From Lingula anatina (taxonomy: Eukaryota; Brachiopoda; Lingulata; Lingulida; Lingulidae): a stretch of 31,796 nt of DNA. The position numbers and the translations under genes are program-made. Below the pieces are notes generated by a model. The model did not search any database and had not been told where the DNA came from. It worked only from the letters and a program-made list of their open reading frames with translations. Below, piece after piece: positions 31,689 through 31,796 of this stretch. Each line of letters opens with the position of its first letter. Position 1 is the first letter of the stretch. Where the stretch lies: NCBI RefSeq assembly GCF_001039355.2, contig NW_019775874.1, positions 151,422 through 183,217 of the forward strand. The letters run 5' to 3'.

Positions 31689-31796
31689 TGACTGACAAAG
31701 AGTTCACAGGAATCTTGAAGATAAAGCTGTCAGGGCAGATACTTTAATAGAGCGGTCTTGACAAACAAAGCAAAAAGCAAAAAAAAAAAAAAAAAA

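Noticed and set aside
31779-31796. Terminal A run as a polyadenylated transcript end
   Set aside because: No gene precedes it on the plus strand, and poly-A tracts are common throughout the window. It may simply be where the contig breaks.

Overview
The window looks like an ordinary stretch of an invertebrate animal genome, most likely a marine deuterostome or lophotrochozoan. It is AT-rich, has no bacterial-style gene packing, carries GT-AG introns, many CA/CT microsatellites, poly-A, poly-C and poly-G tracts, and several families of short inverted-repeat elements. Single N characters at 5028, 15818, 24555 and 26721 mark joins in a draft assembly. The species cannot be named from the sequence.

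Only one gene is well supported: a sarcospan-like (SSPN) membrane protein on the minus strand. Its last two exons are visible. The penultimate exon (9820 down to 9728, 31 codons, phase 0 at both ends) is followed by a 3.4-kb intron, then the terminal exon (6285 down to the stop at 5674, 203 codons). Together they encode the end of transmembrane segment 2, the intracellular loop, segment 3, the large extracellular loop with the sarcospan cysteine spacing C-x6-C-x-C-x19-C, segment 4, and an unusually long charged cytoplasmic tail. The first exon or exons should lie at higher coordinates. None was recognised between 9.8 and 31.8 kb, so they may be outside the window or too diverged to see.

Layout: 1-5673 is downstream flank and probable 3' UTR, with one 554-bp Harbinger-like MITE and copies of two foldback families. 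5674-9820 holds the two exons and their intron. 9821-31796 is upstream intron or flank packed with repeats: foldback family B (core GGGGTAATTAAC, four copies in the window), foldback family C (GTCAAATATGG, four copies plus a relic), a tRNA-like SINE, a 52-bp minisatellite, long CA arrays, and a CA-associated dispersed repeat.

The most consequential observation for anyone using this sequence is that 24071-24554 and 24556-25039 appear to be the same 484 bp on either side of an N, including identical CA-tract lengths. This is almost certainly an unmerged contig overlap rather than a biological duplication. I found no prokaryotic defence locus, CRISPR array, viral genome or other clearly new multi-gene system. 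The most original material is the foldback element families, especially the strongly conserved asymmetric core of family B.
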